Shown here: positions 23,150-30,406 of the stretch, piece after piece
Numbering within the stretch: position 1 is the first letter of the stretch
How the letters are laid out: every line of letters starts with the position of its first letter
From: an uncultured Prevotella sp.
GTDB lineage: Bacteria > Bacteroidota > Bacteroidia > Bacteroidales > Bacteroidaceae
Length of the DNA: 30,406 bases
Direction of reading: 5' to 3'
NCBI GenBank assembly: GCA_900768785.1
Contig: CAAGEG010000009.1
Coordinates: 1 to 30,406 of the forward strand
The notes under the pieces: model-generated
The model's database searches: none
Told to the model about the DNA's origin: nothing
Seen by the model: only the letters and a program-made list of their open reading frames with translations
Position numbers and translations under genes: made by a program

Positions 23150-24727
23150 TCATTCGGAGACTTTTAACTTTTCGGCTACGGCTTCGGCACATCGTTCTCC
23201 GTCTATTCCGGCAGAAACAATACCTCCGGCATAGCCTGCACCTTCACCACAAGGATACAAATTGCTTAAACGAACATGTTGAAACGTATTGATATCACGC
23301 ACTATCCTTACGGGAGACGAGGTGCGAGTCTCGGCAGCTATAAGTACGGCTTCGTTGGTTAGAAATCCGTGACTTATCTTTCCAAAGTTTTTAAAGCCTG
23401 TTTGCAATCTGCTGACAATAAACTTAGGAAGCCAAAAATGCAATGGACTGGATATCAATCCCGGAGCATACGAGCTCTTTGGCAGGTCGTAGCTAAGTCG
23501 AGAATTAACGAAGTCAGCCATTCGTTGAGCAGGAGCCGTCTGTCGCATATTGCCTTGCTGCCAACAGTCGTGCTCTATCGTATCTTGATAACGCATCATG
23601 CAGAGTGCGTCTTTCTTATCTCCCGAAATGTCTTCAGGATGTATTTCTACTACCATACCGCTATTTGACCACTTAGAACCTCTGTTTGCGGGACTCATAC
23701 CATTAACAACAATTTGTCCCGGTCCGGTAGCTGCGGGTACGACAAAGCCTCCCGGACACATGCAAAACGAATATACGCCACGTCCTTCTACCTGAGTGAC
23801 AAAACTATACTCGGCAGCCGGAAGATACTTTCCTCTGCCATTCTTGTTGTGATATTGAATGCTATCTATGAGTTGTGAAGGATGTTCCAATCTGACACCA
23901 ATAGCCAGCGACTTTGATTCTATTTCTATGTTGTTGTCATAAAGGTATCTGTAAACATCACGTGCCGAATGACCGGTAGCAAGTATAACAGGACCTCTTA
24001 ATATAGTTTCTTCTCCGGTATCGAGATTAACGGCTTCTACGCCTGAAACTTCGTTATCTTTAATAACCAATCCGGTCATTTTGGTACGAAATAAAACATC
24101 TCCGCCACTATTAATTATGGTGTTACGTATGTTTTCAATAACACGCGGCAACTTGTCAGTACCTATATGAGGATGTGCATCAGACAATATTGACAAAGGC
24201 GCACCATGTTGACAGAAAATGTTAAGTATGCGTTCCACACTTCCACGTTTCTTACTTCTTGTGTATAGCTTGCCGTCGGAATAAGCCCCTGCCCCTCCTT
24301 CACCAAAACTATAATTGCTTTCGGAATCTACCTTATGCGTTTTTGTTATTGCCGCCAAATCTTTTTTGCGTTCCCTAACATTACGTCCACGCTCCACAAC
24401 AACCGGTCTTAAACCCAATTCAATAAGTCTTAACGCAGCAAAAAGCCCACCCGGACCTGCTCCAACCACAACAACTTGTGGTTTGCCGTACACATCTTTA
24501 TATTCGGTATGCACATAACTATCGTCCTCAGGTTCCTCATTAACATATATTCTAACCTTAAGATTGACAAATATAGTACGCTGTCTGGCATCTATACTTC
24601 TCTTCAAGACTCTCACATGATTGATAGTTCTGACATCCAAGCCTTTTTCACGGGCTATAAAATCTTTTATGCTGTCAGTATCGGCTGCCTGTTGTGGCAA
24701 AATTCTTATCTGATATTCGTATGTCAT
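23150..24727 (-). CDS. Uncharacterised FAD-dependent dehydrogenase (COG2509 type)
   Basis: A 525-aa FAD protein of the COG2509 family. The N-terminal 80 residues are a small alpha-beta domain (MTYEYQIRILPQQAADTDSI, ARQRTIFVNLKVRIYV) found in these proteins before the Rossmann domain. The dinucleotide motif VVVVGAGPGGLFAALR is at about 85-100 with Glu112 for the ribose. Other family marks are NYSFGEGGAGAYSDGKLYTR, ILATGHSARDVYRYL, RLEHPSQLIDSIQYH, YSFCMCPGGFVVPA and the FAD-contact end LYPCGEGAGYAGGIVSAGIDG. The substrate is unknown. The gene is single, with a -7 motif about 52 bp upstream. Confidence 0.93.
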   Translation of the reverse strand: MTYEYQIRILPQQAADTDSIKDFIAREKGLDVRTINHVRVLKRSIDARQRTIFVNLKVRIYVNEEPEDDSYVHTEYKDVYGKPQVVVVGAGPGGLFAALRLIELGLRPVVVERGRNVRERKKDLAAITKTHKVDSESNYSFGEGGAGAYSDGKLYTRSKKRGSVERILNIFCQHGAPLSILSDAHPHIGTDKLPRVIENIRNTIINSGGDVLFRTKMTGLVIKDNEVSGVEAVNLDTGEETILRGPVILATGHSARDVYRYLYDNNIEIESKSLAIGVRLEHPSQLIDSIQYHNKNGRGKYLPAAEYSFVTQVEGRGVYSFCMCPGGFVVPAATGPGQIVVNGMSPANRGSKWSNSGMVVEIHPEDISGDKKDALCMMRYQDTIEHDCWQQGNMRQTAPAQRMADFVNSRLSYDLPKSSYAPGLISSPLHFWLPKFIVSRLQTGFKNFGKISHGFLTNEAVLIAAETRTSSPVRIVRDINTFQHVRLSNLYPCGEGAGYAGGIVSAGIDGERCAEAVAEKLKVSE

Positions 24728-24778
24728 CTGGTATGAATACTATTAATTGTATTTGTTGTTAATTCAAGATAACGTATG

Positions 24779-24786
24779 CAAAGATA
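24779..24786 (-). promoter_or_regulatory. -7 element (TATCTTTG) of the FAD protein gene
   Basis: Minus-strand TATCTTTG is an exact TAnnTTTG match 51 bp upstream of the ATG at 24727. No good -33 element is seen at 20 bp spacing. Confidence 0.55.
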
Positions 24787-24870
24787 TTGTTTTTGGTATA
24801 AATAAAACAGAAAACAATCGTGTTTACGCATCAAAATCATACTAAATTATAATTTTATTCAACATTTTTA

Positions 24871-24900
24871 TTGCTCAAAGGATAATTCTTGCTAAATTTG
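24871..24900 (+). promoter_or_regulatory. Promoter of the threonine operon
   Basis: TTG (24871-24873) and TAAATTTG (24893-24900, exact TAnnTTTG) are 19 bp apart. Transcription would begin near 24907, giving a leader of about 60 nt that holds a hairpin before thrA. Confidence 0.75.
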
Positions 24901-24916
24901 CGAGCAATTTAATAGA

Positions 24917-24944
24917 GGGCTTACCTTGTTTGTATCAAGGGCCT
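24917..24944 (+). promoter_or_regulatory. Hairpin in the thrA leader
   Basis: CCTTG (24924-24928) pairs with CAAGG (24936-24940), and beyond a 3-nt bulge GGGC (24917-24920) pairs with GCCT (24941-24944). There is no T tract after it and no leader peptide rich in Thr or Ile codons, so it is not an obvious attenuator. It may be only a stabilising 5' structure. Confidence 0.4.
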
Positions 24945-24968
24945 CAACAAAAGAAACATTACAAAAAA

Positions 24969-27404
24969 ATGAAAGTATTAAAATTTGGCGGAACATCCGT
25001 AGGTTCCGAGAAAAGCATTTTATGCTTAAAACGTATAGTAGAGAAAGAGGCTAAACAGCAGCCCGTAGTAGTGGTGGTAAGTGCTCTTGGTGGCATAACA
25101 GACAAATTGATAGCAACGTCTAAGCTCGCTCTAAAAGGAGACGAGAGATATAAGACCGAGTTTGATGCTATGGTGAGGCGCCATCACCAAATGATTGATA
25201 AGATAATTACAGATACCAAGAAAAGAGAAGAGCTGTTTAATACCGTTGACATCCTTTTTGAACAGTTGAAAAGCATTTACTATGGTGTATTTCTTATTCA
25301 CGACCTGAGCGAAAAGACACAGAATGCTATTGTCAGCTATGGTGAACGGCTAAGCTCTTATATCGTTGCAACTTTGATAAAGAACGCAAAACGTATTAAT
25401 TCTCGTGACTTTATCAAGACAGAATTCAAGAACAACAAGCACGTACTTGACAGCGAACTAACCAACAAACTCGTTTGTGAAGCATTCAAAGATGCTCCAC
25501 GCATTTCCGTTGTTCCCGGTTTTATAAGCAAAGACAAGCATACCGGCGAAACAACCAATCTTGGCAGAGGTGGCAGCGACTATACTGCGGCTATCATAGC
25601 TGCTGCTCTTGACGCCGAAGTGCTTGAAATATGGACAGACGTAGATGGTTTTATGACTGCCGACCCACGCGTTATCCACACGGCATATACTATTAATGAG
25701 TTGAGCTATGTGGAGGCTATGGAGTTGTGCAACTTCGGTGCTAAAGTAATATATCCGCCAACAATATATCCGGTTTGCGTAAAAAACATTCCTATTAGGG
25801 TGAAAAACACTTTCAACCCGCAAAATCCCGGTTCGATAATAAAGAACAAGACAGACAACGACACAAAAGTTATTAAAGGAATATCAAGCATTAGCGGCAC
25901 CACATTAATAACAATCACAGGTCTATCTATGGTAGGTGTCATTGGCGTAAACAGAAGAATATTTACGGCACTTGCCGAAAACGGCATATCTGTCTTCCTC
26001 GTGAGCCAAGCATCTTCTGAGAATTCAACATCTATAGGCGTTAAAGATTCCGACTCTGAAGAGGCTGTAAGAGTGCTCAACAACGAATTTGCGAAAGAAA
26101 TAGCTACGGGTGCCATGTTTCCCATGCATGCCGAAAACGGTCTTGCTACTATTGCCATAGTAGGAGAAAACATGAAACACTCTCCAGGTATAGCCGGAAA
26201 ACTTTTCGGAACGTTAGGTAGGAGCGGCATAAGCGTTATTGCCTGTGCACAAGGAGCATCAGAAACTAACATTTCTTTTGTTATTAACGGCATGTATCTG
26301 CGAAAGTCGCTCAACGTATTGCATGATTCGTTCTTCCTTTCAGAATATAATGTGCTCAATCTGTTCATTTGCGGAGTAGGTACTGTTGGAGGAAAACTCA
26401 TAGAGCAGATACGTTCTCAATACGAGGAGCTTAAACAGAATCGCCGTCTCAAGTTGAACGTTGTAGGAATAGCCAGCAGCCGAAAAGCCATATTCTCTCG
26501 TGACGGTATTGACCTTGATAATTATCGTGAGCACCTTGACGCTTCCGAGCCAAGTGACATAGAGAGACTTAAGAAAGAAGTTATAGCCATGAACATCTTC
26601 AACAGTGTTTTTGTTGACTGTACGGCAAGCCAAGAAGTGGCGTCTATATACCAAGACCTATTGGAACATAACATCTCGGTTATAGCGGCAAACAAGATAG
26701 CGGCTTCATCCAACTACGAGAGCTATATAAAACTTAAAGAGACCGCATTGGCAAAAGGTGTCAAGTTCCGTTTCGAGACCAATGTTGGCGCCGGACTTCC
26801 TATTATCGGCACTATAAATGACCTTAAAAACTCGGGCGACAAGATATTAAAGATAGAGGCTGTGCTTAGTGGTACGCTCAACTTTATTTTTAATGAGTTG
26901 TCATCAGACGTTCCTTTATCAGAGGCTGTCAAGCGAGCTAAGGATGAAGGATATAGCGAACCCGACCCGCGAATAGACCTTAGCGGAAAGGATGTAATAC
27001 GCAAGCTTGTCATTCTAACAAGAGAAGCGGGCTATAAAGTAGAAACCGAAGATGTGGAAAAACATCTGTTCATTCCTGAAGAGTTGTTTAACGGCAGTCT
27101 TGAAAACTTCTGGCAACAGTTACCGACACTTGACTCCAAGTTTGAAAAAGAGCGTAAAGCTCTTGACGCTGAAGGCAAGAAGTGGCGTTTTGTTGCAAAA
27201 ATGGAAATGGGACACACACAAGTGTCTTTGCAAACAGTAGAGAAAGGACATCCGTTCTTCAATTTGGAAGGTTCAAACAACATAGTCATGCTTACCACCG
27301 AGCGTTATAAAGAATATCCTATGCTCATTCAGGGCTATGGAGCAGGCGCAAGTGTAACGGCAGCCGGTGTATTTGCAAACATAATGAGCATAGCTAACAT
27401 ATAA
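24969..27404 (+). CDS. thrA: Bifunctional aspartokinase / homoserine dehydrogenase
   Basis: An 811-aa fusion from ATG 24969; the in-frame ATG at 24930 adds 13 unlikely residues. It performs the first and third steps from aspartate to homoserine. The aspartokinase domain opens with KVLKFGGTSVG and has the substrate motif NLGRGGSDYTAA at about 197-208. Two ACT-type regulatory domains follow (about 300-455; LITITGLSMVGVIGVNRRIF and SPGIAGKLFGTLGRSGISVI), so threonine feedback is likely. The homoserine dehydrogenase domain starts with LFICGVGTVGGK (about 465-476), with catalytic-region GYSEPDPRIDLSGKDVIRKL including Lys674. Length and order match the ThrA/MetL class. The next gene starts 4 bp after the stop. 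Confidence 0.96.
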   Translation: MKVLKFGGTSVGSEKSILCLKRIVEKEAKQQPVVVVVSALGGITDKLIATSKLALKGDERYKTEFDAMVRRHHQMIDKIITDTKKREELFNTVDILFEQLKSIYYGVFLIHDLSEKTQNAIVSYGERLSSYIVATLIKNAKRINSRDFIKTEFKNNKHVLDSELTNKLVCEAFKDAPRISVVPGFISKDKHTGETTNLGRGGSDYTAAIIAAALDAEVLEIWTDVDGFMTADPRVIHTAYTINELSYVEAMELCNFGAKVIYPPTIYPVCVKNIPIRVKNTFNPQNPGSIIKNKTDNDTKVIKGISSISGTTLITITGLSMVGVIGVNRRIFTALAENGISVFLVSQASSENSTSIGVKDSDSEEAVRVLNNEFAKEIATGAMFPMHAENGLATIAIVGENMKHSPGIAGKLFGTLGRSGISVIACAQGASETNISFVINGMYLRKSLNVLHDSFFLSEYNVLNLFICGVGTVGGKLIEQIRSQYEELKQNRRLKLNVVGIASSRKAIFSRDGIDLDNYREHLDASEPSDIERLKKEVIAMNIFNSVFVDCTASQEVASIYQDLLEHNISVIAANKIAASSNYESYIKLKETALAKGVKFRFETNVGAGLPIIGTINDLKNSGDKILKIEAVLSGTLNFIFNELSSDVPLSEAVKRAKDEGYSEPDPRIDLSGKDVIRKLVILTREAGYKVETEDVEKHLFIPEELFNGSLENFWQQLPTLDSKFEKERKALDAEGKKWRFVAKMEMGHTQVSLQTVEKGHPFFNLEGSNNIVMLTTERYKEYPMLIQGYGAGASVTAAGVFANIMSIANI

Positions 27405-27408
27405 ATAA

Positions 27409-28632
27409 ATGAAACACATCATCATACTGGGTGATGGTATGGCAGACCATCCCGTTGAACGACTTGGAGGAAAGACCTTGCTTGAATATGCCGAACCGGA
27501 ATACATGACCATGCTTGCTCGCAAAGGTAAGACGGGAAGACTGATTACAGTTCCGGAAGGTTACATGCCGGGAAGCGAGGTGGCTAATACAGCTATCATG
27601 GGATATAACCTTGACGAGGTTTATGAAGGCAGAGGACCGCTTGAAGCCGCCAGCATTGGATATGAGATGCAGCCCGACGACCTCGCCCTGAGATGCAATA
27701 TCATTACATTAGACAACGGACTTATAAAAAATCATCACGGAGGTCATCTGCAAACAACTGATGGCGACATGCTGATAAAATATCTCAACAGCCATCTCGG
27801 TAACGACAGGGTAAAGTTTGTTACAGGCATTCAATATCGACATCTGCTTATAATAAAAGGTGGAAACAAGCATATTGTATGTGCTCCGCCACACGATCAT
27901 CCGGACGAAGAGTGGAAACCGCTATTGGTAAAAGCAGAAGACTGTGATGACAATAGTACGGAACTATCTCCTCAACAAACAGCCGACCTTATTAACGAAC
28001 TTACCATAAAGTCGCAAGAATTGCTCGAGAAACATCCTTTCAACACCGGTCGCAAACTGAAAGCCAATAGTATATGGGCTTGGAGTGGAGGCTACAGACC
28101 ACGCATGAAGACATTGCAAGAGATGTTTCCTTCAATTAGAAGAGGCTCGGTAATTTCTGCTGTTGATTTAATACGTGGCATAGGTAAATATGCCGGACTT
28201 GATATCATACAGGTAGAAGGCGCCACAGGACTTGCCAACACCAACTATGAGGCAAAGGCAGAGGCTGCTATCAAGGCGCTGGAAAGTGGTAGCGACTTTG
28301 TTTTTCTGCATGTTGAAGCAAGCGATGAAGCGGGACACGATGGAGATTTGGAATTAAAATTGAAAACTATCGACTATCTTGACAAACGCATAATAAAACC
28401 TATATATGAGAAAGTTGCCTCTTGGCACAACAATCCTGTTAGCATAGCCATTCTCCCCGACCACCCTACACCGGTGGAAATACGCACACACGTAAGCGAA
28501 CCCGTGCCTTTCATAATTTGGCATCCGGGTATTGATGCAGACAATGTGCAGGTTTACAACGAGCGTAGTTGTGTTAACGGTGCTTACGGCTTGCTGCGCT
28601 TGGATGAATTTATGAAGGAATTTATGAAATGA
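27409..28632 (+). CDS. ApgM-like phosphoglycerate mutase homologue, predicted homoserine kinase of the thr operon
   Basis: A 407-aa member of the alkaline-phosphatase superfamily, annotated in relatives as cofactor-independent phosphoglycerate mutase (archaeal ApgM type). Metal and nucleophile sites are visible: ILGDGMADHP with Asp9, GYMPGSEVANTAIMGY with Ser56 at the phospho-acceptor position, HVEASDEAGHDGD and ILPDHPTPVEIRTH for the other metal ligands. It starts 4 bp after thrA and is followed by thrC, exactly where homoserine kinase (thrB) is expected, and no GHMP-type ThrB is present here. Comparative genomics has proposed that this family is the missing homoserine kinase in such organisms. 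Glycolytic mutase activity remains the alternative. Confidence 0.85.
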   Translation: MKHIIILGDGMADHPVERLGGKTLLEYAEPEYMTMLARKGKTGRLITVPEGYMPGSEVANTAIMGYNLDEVYEGRGPLEAASIGYEMQPDDLALRCNIITLDNGLIKNHHGGHLQTTDGDMLIKYLNSHLGNDRVKFVTGIQYRHLLIIKGGNKHIVCAPPHDHPDEEWKPLLVKAEDCDDNSTELSPQQTADLINELTIKSQELLEKHPFNTGRKLKANSIWAWSGGYRPRMKTLQEMFPSIRRGSVISAVDLIRGIGKYAGLDIIQVEGATGLANTNYEAKAEAAIKALESGSDFVFLHVEASDEAGHDGDLELKLKTIDYLDKRIIKPIYEKVASWHNNPVSIAILPDHPTPVEIRTHVSEPVPFIIWHPGIDADNVQVYNERSCVNGAYGLLRLDEFMKEFMK

Positions 28633-28704
28633 CGCTTTTGACAACCATAAACAACAGCAAAAGTGTCTGAACAATAATATAAAAACATTAGAAAAACCAT
28701 AACA

Positions 28705-30006
28705 ATGAAATATTACAGCACAAACAGACAGTCGCCTGAAGTGTCTTTACACGAGGCGGTGGTTAAAGGACTGGCAGCAGACAGAGGCTTGTATATGCCT
28801 GAAAATATCAAGCACCTGCCCGAAAGTTTCTTCAACAACATTCAAGACATGTCTTTCCAAGAGATTGCCTTTGAAGTGGCAAAAGCGTTCTTTGGCGAAG
28901 ACGTGGAAGAAACGGCATTAAAAAATATCGTGTATGACACACTCTCCTTTGATTGCCCTGTTGTTAAAGTGGAAGAAAATATATGGTCGCTTGAGCTCTT
29001 TCATGGTCCTACACTTGCATTCAAAGATGTTGGTGCACGCTTTATGGCGCGTTTGCTCGGCTATTTCATAAGCAAAGAGAAGCAACAACCGGTAAACGTG
29101 CTCGTGGCAACAAGTGGAGACACAGGCTCGGCTGTGGCTAATGGCTTTCTCGGTGTTGATGGCATACATGTTTATGTGCTCTATCCAAAGGGGAAAGTTA
29201 GCAAGATACAAGAGTCGCAATTCACCACACTCGGCAAAAACATAACGGCAATTGAGGTTGACGGTGTGTTTGATGACTGTCAAGCGTTGGTGAAAAATGC
29301 ATTCATGGACAAAGAGCTGAACAAACACATGAAATTAACATCAGCCAACTCCATAAATGTAGCACGCTTCTTGCCACAAGCGTTCTATTATTTCAACGCT
29401 TATGCTGAAATGAAAAGACAAGGACTTGCCGACAATCTCGTTATCTGCGTGCCAAGCGGCAACTTCGGAAATATCACAGCAGCTCTCTTTGCACAAAAAA
29501 TGGGACTCCCCATAAAACGCTTCATCGCAGCAAACAACGCTAATGATGTGTTCTTCAATTATTTGAAAAGCGGCAAATACTCTCCTCAACCGTCCATACA
29601 GACAATAGCAAACGCTATGGACGTGGGTGACCCGAGCAACTTCGCACGCATTCTTGACCTCTACAACAACTCTCATGCCACAATTGCGGCAACCATAAGC
29701 GGAGCCACATTCAGCGATGAAGAGATAAGACATGCCCTGAAGTCATGCTACGACAACAACAAATATATTCTTGACCCACATGGCGCATGCGGATATATGG
29801 CACTCAAAGCAGGACTTAAAGAAGGCGAAACGGGGGTATTCGGCGAAACGGCACACCCGGCAAAGTTCAAGGAAACAGTAGAAAATGCTATAGGCAACAC
29901 CATAGATATTCCGGCAAGACTTGCTGCCTTTATGAAAGGAGAAAAAAAGACCGTCTCACTAAGCAAAAACTTTGACGACTTCAAAAACTTCCTCATGAAC
30001 GAATAA
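28705..30006 (+). CDS. thrC: Threonine synthase
   Basis: A 433-aa PLP enzyme that turns O-phosphohomoserine into threonine, the last step of the pathway. The start MKYYSTNRQSPEVSLHEAVV matches the family's short N-terminal domain. The PLP lysine is Lys107 in GPTLAFKDVGARF, followed by VLVATSGDTGSAVANGFLG, the phosphate/substrate loop, SANSINVARFLPQAFYYF and VPSGNFGNITAALFA (PLP phosphate-binding). It lies 72 bp after the ApgM-like gene and is the last gene of the operon. Its presence shows that phosphohomoserine must be made, supporting kinase activity in the upstream protein or elsewhere. Confidence 0.96.
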   Translation: MKYYSTNRQSPEVSLHEAVVKGLAADRGLYMPENIKHLPESFFNNIQDMSFQEIAFEVAKAFFGEDVEETALKNIVYDTLSFDCPVVKVEENIWSLELFHGPTLAFKDVGARFMARLLGYFISKEKQQPVNVLVATSGDTGSAVANGFLGVDGIHVYVLYPKGKVSKIQESQFTTLGKNITAIEVDGVFDDCQALVKNAFMDKELNKHMKLTSANSINVARFLPQAFYYFNAYAEMKRQGLADNLVICVPSGNFGNITAALFAQKMGLPIKRFIAANNANDVFFNYLKSGKYSPQPSIQTIANAMDVGDPSNFARILDLYNNSHATIAATISGATFSDEEIRHALKSCYDNNKYILDPHGACGYMALKAGLKEGETGVFGETAHPAKFKETVENAIGNTIDIPARLAAFMKGEKKTVSLSKNFDDFKNFLMNE

Positions 30007-30406
30007 ACTGTTTTTTGTAAAGGTTTATTAGGTTAACAAATTTTTCCTTTGTAAGGCTTTAATTGGTTTATAGCTTATATACTAAGGAAAAAGTCTGAAA
30101 TGCCGTACAATGGGTAACCACATGCTATAGCTTGCGTATAAAGAGCAATATCCTTTCTCCTTGTATGCGAGGCAGTACTTTGTGCTTATTAATAAGAATA
30201 CTTTTCAGACTAATAGTATTCGTTATATTTGAATAAGGTATAACCTTCTATACAAATGGTATTGTGCGTTTTTGTTCCGAGAACACTACGCCCAATTACC
30301 ACCTACCCACCGAAAAAAACCGCTGAGCTTGTCCGCAGGGATTTGACTATCGTCTTCCTCCTCCTTGCAAGGCATAGCGTAAGCAAGATTACCCTCTGCT
30401 CTTGCT
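30007..30406. other. 400-bp region after thrC without a supported gene
   Basis: The first part (to about 30235) is AT-rich; TTTTTCCTT (about 30042-30050) could pair with AAGGAAAAA (about 30083-30091), a possible 9-bp AT-rich 3' hairpin for the thr operon. TATATTTG at 30224-30231 matches the -7 motif but has no -33. From about 30270 the composition becomes clearly more GC-rich. The minus strand there is open from the window edge to about 30288 (ARAEGNLAYAMPCKEEEDDS and on), but I cannot tell a gene end from a repeat. Confidence 0.5.

Noticed and set aside
25706..26401. 231-codon minus-strand frame within thrA
   Set aside because: Shadow of the well-supported thrA frame with low-complexity, non-protein-like composition.

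Overview
The window looks like a chromosomal contig end from a gut- or oral-type Bacteroidales, probably close to Prevotella or Bacteroides; I cannot fix the genus from the sequence. Reasons: a SusC/SusD pair followed by lipoproteins, many lipoproteins with Bacteroidota-style Cys-Asp/Glu starts, DUF4270, DUF4923, DUF4957/DUF5123-type and TamL families, a methylmalonyl-CoA epimerase/carboxyltransferase operon, AT-rich DNA, and repeated use of the Bacteroidota promoter -7 motif TAnnTTTG. Bases 1-20 are not genomic: they match the end of an Illumina TruSeq adapter, so the contig begins with untrimmed adapter fused to the middle of a susC gene.

Layout: (1) 21-5277, 3' part of a polysaccharide utilisation locus: SusC (5'-truncated), SusD, and two further lipoproteins, closed by a terminator. 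(2) 5605-5878, a stand-alone transcription unit for a 53-aa lipoprotein whose tail is a run of D-(S/T)-A repeats, each matching the Bacteroides O-glycosylation sequon. (3) 5879-6729, a long gene-poor spacer with palindromic 15-bp repeats. (4) 6730-9250 (minus), an operon of a starch-synthase-like N-terminal domain protein, a DUF4270 lipoprotein and an unlisted 40-aa basic protein, divergent from panC-panD (9430-10686, plus). (5) 10839-13519 (minus), mce-carboxyltransferase-OadG-tail-biotin carrier, an operon of methylmalonyl-CoA/propionate metabolism with no membrane beta subunit. (6) 13520-14094, a spacer with opposed 22-bp-period repeat arrays. (7) 14095-17664 (minus), a 1189-aa secreted protein with duplicated beta-helix-like modules. 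(8) 17848-23059, a SpoU-type RNA methyltransferase divergent from tamL, a small DUF4878-like lipoprotein that overlaps the end of tamL, a WalJ/YycJ-type metallohydrolase and a DUF4923 protein. (9) 23150-24727 (minus), a COG2509-type FAD protein. (10) 24871-30006, a threonine operon: bifunctional thrA, an ApgM-like protein in the place of homoserine kinase, and thrC. (11) 30007-30406, no supported gene.

Most of the window is core Bacteroidales metabolism and envelope biogenesis. I found no CRISPR array, phage, transposase, integrase, tRNA or rRNA, and no clearly novel multi-gene system. The least ordinary items are the sequon-array lipoprotein, the two palindromic repeat arrays with a 21-22 bp period, the carboxyltransferase operon lacking a membrane subunit, and the large duplicated beta-helix protein.
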